8,595 bases of DNA from Candidatus Blautia intestinipullorum (GTDB lineage Bacteria; Bacillota; Clostridia; Lachnospirales; Lachnospiraceae): positions 1 through 8,595 of the forward strand of contig DWVA01000148.1 of assembly GCA_019120475.1 (NCBI GenBank), read 5' to 3'. This document shows positions 6,902-8,595 of this stretch, one piece after another; within the stretch, counting starts at the first letter, position 1; each line of letters starts with the position of its first letter. A program made the position numbers and the translations under genes. Below the pieces are notes generated by a model. That model was not told the origin of the DNA. It ran no database searches and was given only the letters and a program-made list of their open reading frames with translations.

Positions 6902-7825
6902 ATGAGACATTTAATGAGCCCGTTGGACTTTTCAGTGGAAGAGCTTGACAAGCTTCTTACCCTGGCCAACGACATCGAGAAACATCCAGATAAATACGCG
7001 CATGTCTGCGAAGGAAAGCGGCTTGCCACTTTGTTCTACGAACCCAGTACCCGGACGCGTCTCAGCTTTGAGGCCGCTATGATGAATCTGGGAGGCAAGG
7101 TGCTTGGATTCTCCACTGCTGATTCCAGCTCCGCCGCCAAAGGCGAAAGTGTTGCCGATACGATCCGTGTTACATCCTGCTATGCAGATATCTGCGCCAT
7201 GCGTCATCCGAAGGAAGGTGCTCCGCTGGTTGCTTCTATGGCTTCTTCTATTCCCGTTATCAACGCAGGTGACGGCGGTCACCAGCATCCCACCCAGACT
7301 CTCACCGACCTGCTTACCATCCGTTCTCTGAAGGGACGGCTCGACAATCTTACCATTGGTCTGTGCGGGGATCTGAAGTTCGGCCGTACCGTTCATTCTC
7401 TGATCGAAGCCCTGGTACGCTACGACAACGTCAGATTTGTCCTGATCTCCCCGGAGGAACTTCGCGTTCCCAGCTATATCCGGGAGGACGTGCTTCAGAA
7501 GAATCATGTGGAATATCAGGAAGTGGAAAGACTGGAAGACGCCCTTCCGGATCTGGATATCCTCTATATGACCCGTGTTCAGAAGGAACGTTTCTTCAAC
7601 GAAGAGGATTACGTCCGCATGAAGGACTTTTACATACTGGACAAGCAGAAAATGGAGCTTGCCAAAAAAGATATGTATATTCTCCATCCTCTTCCCCGCG
7701 TAAACGAGATTTCCGTAGAAGTGGATTCTGACCCGAGAGCCGCATATTTCAAACAGGCCCAGTACGGCGTTTATGTGCGTATGGCCCTGATTCTCACATT
7801 ACTGGAGGTGGATGTATCATGTTAA
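6902..7825 (+). CDS. pyrB: Aspartate carbamoyltransferase, catalytic subunit
   Basis: Joins carbamoyl phosphate and L-aspartate to form N-carbamoyl-L-aspartate, the first committed step of pyrimidine synthesis. The 307-residue product has the normal length and a complete active site: carbamoyl-phosphate loop YEPSTRTRLSFE (46-57), Lys80 in SSAAKGE (equivalent to E. coli Lys84, donated to the neighbouring subunit), HPTQ (129-132), GDLKFGRTVHSL (156-167), TRVQKER (224-230, aspartate-binding Arg) and HPLPRVNEI (262-270). GGAGGT at 6891-6896, only 5 nt upstream, supports the ATG. It overlaps pyrI by 7 nt, so the catalytic and regulatory chains are made together for the heteromeric class B enzyme. 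A dedicated promoter lies at 6811-6839. No PyrR-type attenuator is apparent in the short leader. Confidence 0.99.
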   Translation: MRHLMSPLDFSVEELDKLLTLANDIEKHPDKYAHVCEGKRLATLFYEPSTRTRLSFEAAMMNLGGKVLGFSTADSSSAAKGESVADTIRVTSCYADICAMRHPKEGAPLVASMASSIPVINAGDGGHQHPTQTLTDLLTIRSLKGRLDNLTIGLCGDLKFGRTVHSLIEALVRYDNVRFVLISPEELRVPSYIREDVLQKNHVEYQEVERLEDALPDLDILYMTRVQKERFFNEEDYVRMKDFYILDKQKMELAKKDMYILHPLPRVNEISVEVDSDPRAAYFKQAQYGVYVRMALILTLLEVDVSC

Positions 7826-8256
7826 ATGTTGGAGCACTTCGCGAGGGCTATGTTCTCGACCATATCAAGGCCGGCAAGGCGATGACGATCTATCATGATC
7901 TGAAGCTGGATAAGCTTGACTGTACCGTAGCGATCATCAAAAACGCCCGGAGCAATAAGATGGGAGTAAAAGATATCATCAAGGTGGAATGTCCCATTGA
8001 GAAACTGGATCTGGATATCCTTGGCTTCATTGATCATAATATCACCGTCAACATTATCAAGGACGAGCAGATCGTAGCCAAGAAGCAGTTAAAGCTTCCC
8101 AAGCAGATCACCAATGTGATCAAATGCAAAAATCCCCGCTGTATCACTTCTATTGAGCAGGGACTGGATCATGTATTTATCCTTGCGGATGAAGAAAAAG
8201 AGATTTACCGCTGCAAATACTGTGAAGAAAAATACAGAGGAAAAAGAAATAAATAA
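7819..8256 (+). CDS. pyrI: Aspartate carbamoyltransferase, regulatory subunit
   Basis: Regulatory chain that binds nucleotides and, through its zinc domain, holds PyrB trimers together. It has 145 residues against 153 in E. coli; the N-terminus is about six residues shorter. The nucleotide-binding domain shows GYVLDHI (10-16, Asp14-His15), KDIIKVE (51-57) and a lysine at 88 matching E. coli Lys94. The zinc domain has Cys103, Cys108, Cys132 and Cys135 with the family spacing (C-x4-C, C-x2-C). The start codon lies inside the end of pyrB (ATGTTAA overlap), and GGAGGTG at 7804-7810 sits 8 nt upstream, so translation is probably coupled. All zinc ligands are present, so allosteric control by CTP/ATP-type nucleotides is expected from the family, though its direction cannot be read from sequence. 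It ends 1 nt before a terminator hairpin. Confidence 0.98.
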   Translation: MLNVGALREGYVLDHIKAGKAMTIYHDLKLDKLDCTVAIIKNARSNKMGVKDIIKVECPIEKLDLDILGFIDHNITVNIIKDEQIVAKKQLKLPKQITNVIKCKNPRCITSIEQGLDHVFILADEEKEIYRCKYCEEKYRGKRNK

Positions 8257-8293
8257 GAAAAACCCCGGCCGCAAAGCCGGGTTTTTCTTTTTT
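8257..8293 (+). terminator. Rho-independent terminator of pyrBI, also usable by rnpB
   Basis: Left arm 8257-8269 (GAAAAACCCCGGC), loop 8270-8275, right arm 8276-8287 (GCCGGGTTTTTC), with one bulged C, followed by a T-run to 8293. It starts directly after the pyrI stop. On the minus strand the same hairpin is followed by TTTTTCTTATTT, so it can also end the convergent rnpB transcript: a bidirectional terminator. Confidence 0.9.
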
Positions 8294-8595
8294 CATCGGC
8301 AACCAGAACGATAAGCCGGGTTATGTCGTTGAGTGATCATCTATCTAGGCCGTCTGTTGCCAGACGGCTCAAGCGACCCACCTGAAAGCACGACGGGCCG
8401 CCGTATCGCTTTCTTTTCGGTCTTGCTTCAGATGGAGTTTACATGTGCCCGTCCTGTTACCAGAACGGCGGTAGTCTCTTACACTGCCTTTCCACCCTTA
8501 CCCCGCTCCGAAGGAGGAGGCGGTTTATTTCTGTTGCACTGGTCTGGGAGTCACCTCCACCGGACGTTATCCGGCATCCTGCCCTGTGAAGCCCG
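8294..8595 (-). ncRNA. rnpB: RNase P RNA (rnpB), 5' part missing
   Basis: Catalytic RNA of RNase P, which removes 5' leaders from tRNA precursors. Read on the minus strand, the conserved blocks appear in order: CAGGGCAGGATGCCGG, ACAGAAATAAACCGCC (8519-8534), GGTAAGGGTGGAAAGG (8487-8502), GGTAACAGGACGGGCAC, GTAAACTCCATCTGAAGCAA, a P18 hairpin with a GCAA tetraloop (8350-8367), AGATAGATGATCACTC, and the 3' strand of helix P4, CCCGGCTT (8313-8320). The order and helices resemble E. coli M1 RNA, which suggests type A. The window edge cuts through the 5' strand of P4 (CGGG at 8592-8595), so P1-P3 and the 5' start, roughly 55-75 nt, lie outside. The mature 3' end is estimated near 8294-8300 and is followed by the shared terminator. 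The promoter is outside the window. Confidence 0.97.

Noticed and set aside
8294..8595. Short inverted repeats at the right end that could be read as an unknown structured element or mobile-element end
   Set aside because: They are helices of RNase P RNA; the conserved blocks occur in the right order on the minus strand.

Overview
The window looks like ordinary chromosome from a Clostridia-type Firmicute, most likely Lachnospiraceae. The reasons are moderate GC, strong AGGAGG-type ribosome binding sites, TTGAAA/TATAAT-like sigma-A promoters, a two-subunit PyrB/PyrI aspartate carbamoyltransferase and a clostridial-looking RNase P RNA. The taxonomic call is inference from style and protein flavour, not from a search. 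I see no insertion sequence, phage gene, CRISPR array or sign of recent transfer.

Left part (43-6284, minus strand): four genes that read as one operon, in the order of transcription pheA (chorismate mutase-prephenate dehydratase), a DUF815-family AAA+ ATPase, ppx (Ppx/GppA-type phosphatase with an HD domain) and ppk1 (polyphosphate kinase). Gaps are 1, 19 and 63 nt, every gene has its own Shine-Dalgarno sequence, and there is one convincing promoter (6323-6351) just ahead of pheA. No terminator is visible between the genes or in the 42 nt after ppk1. For pheA, the AAA+ gene and ppx the longest reading frame starts too far upstream; the ribosome binding sites (and, for pheA, the promoter) move the starts to 6284, 5134 and 3801.

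Middle and right part (6428-8256, plus strand): a small membrane protein resembling the CmpB/putative ABC-transporter type IV family is divergent from the pheA operon. It is followed by pyrB and pyrI, which overlap by 7 nt. A good promoter for pyrBI sits on the last codons and stop codon of the membrane-protein gene, and the leader carries an imperfect hairpin.

Right end (8257-8595): a rho-independent terminator hairpin closes pyrBI and, because its stem is flanked by A and T runs on both sides, also serves the convergent RNase P RNA gene rnpB. rnpB fills the rest of the window on the minus strand and is cut by the window edge inside helix P4.

Functionally the window joins aromatic amino-acid synthesis, polyphosphate synthesis and probable turnover, pyrimidine synthesis and tRNA processing: housekeeping content. 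I did not find a new system. The points most worth a second look are the altered active-site motifs of the Ppx-like protein, the linkage of an uncharacterised AAA+ ATPase to pheA and polyphosphate genes, the overlapping divergent promoters, and the terminator arm that copies the P4 strand of rnpB.
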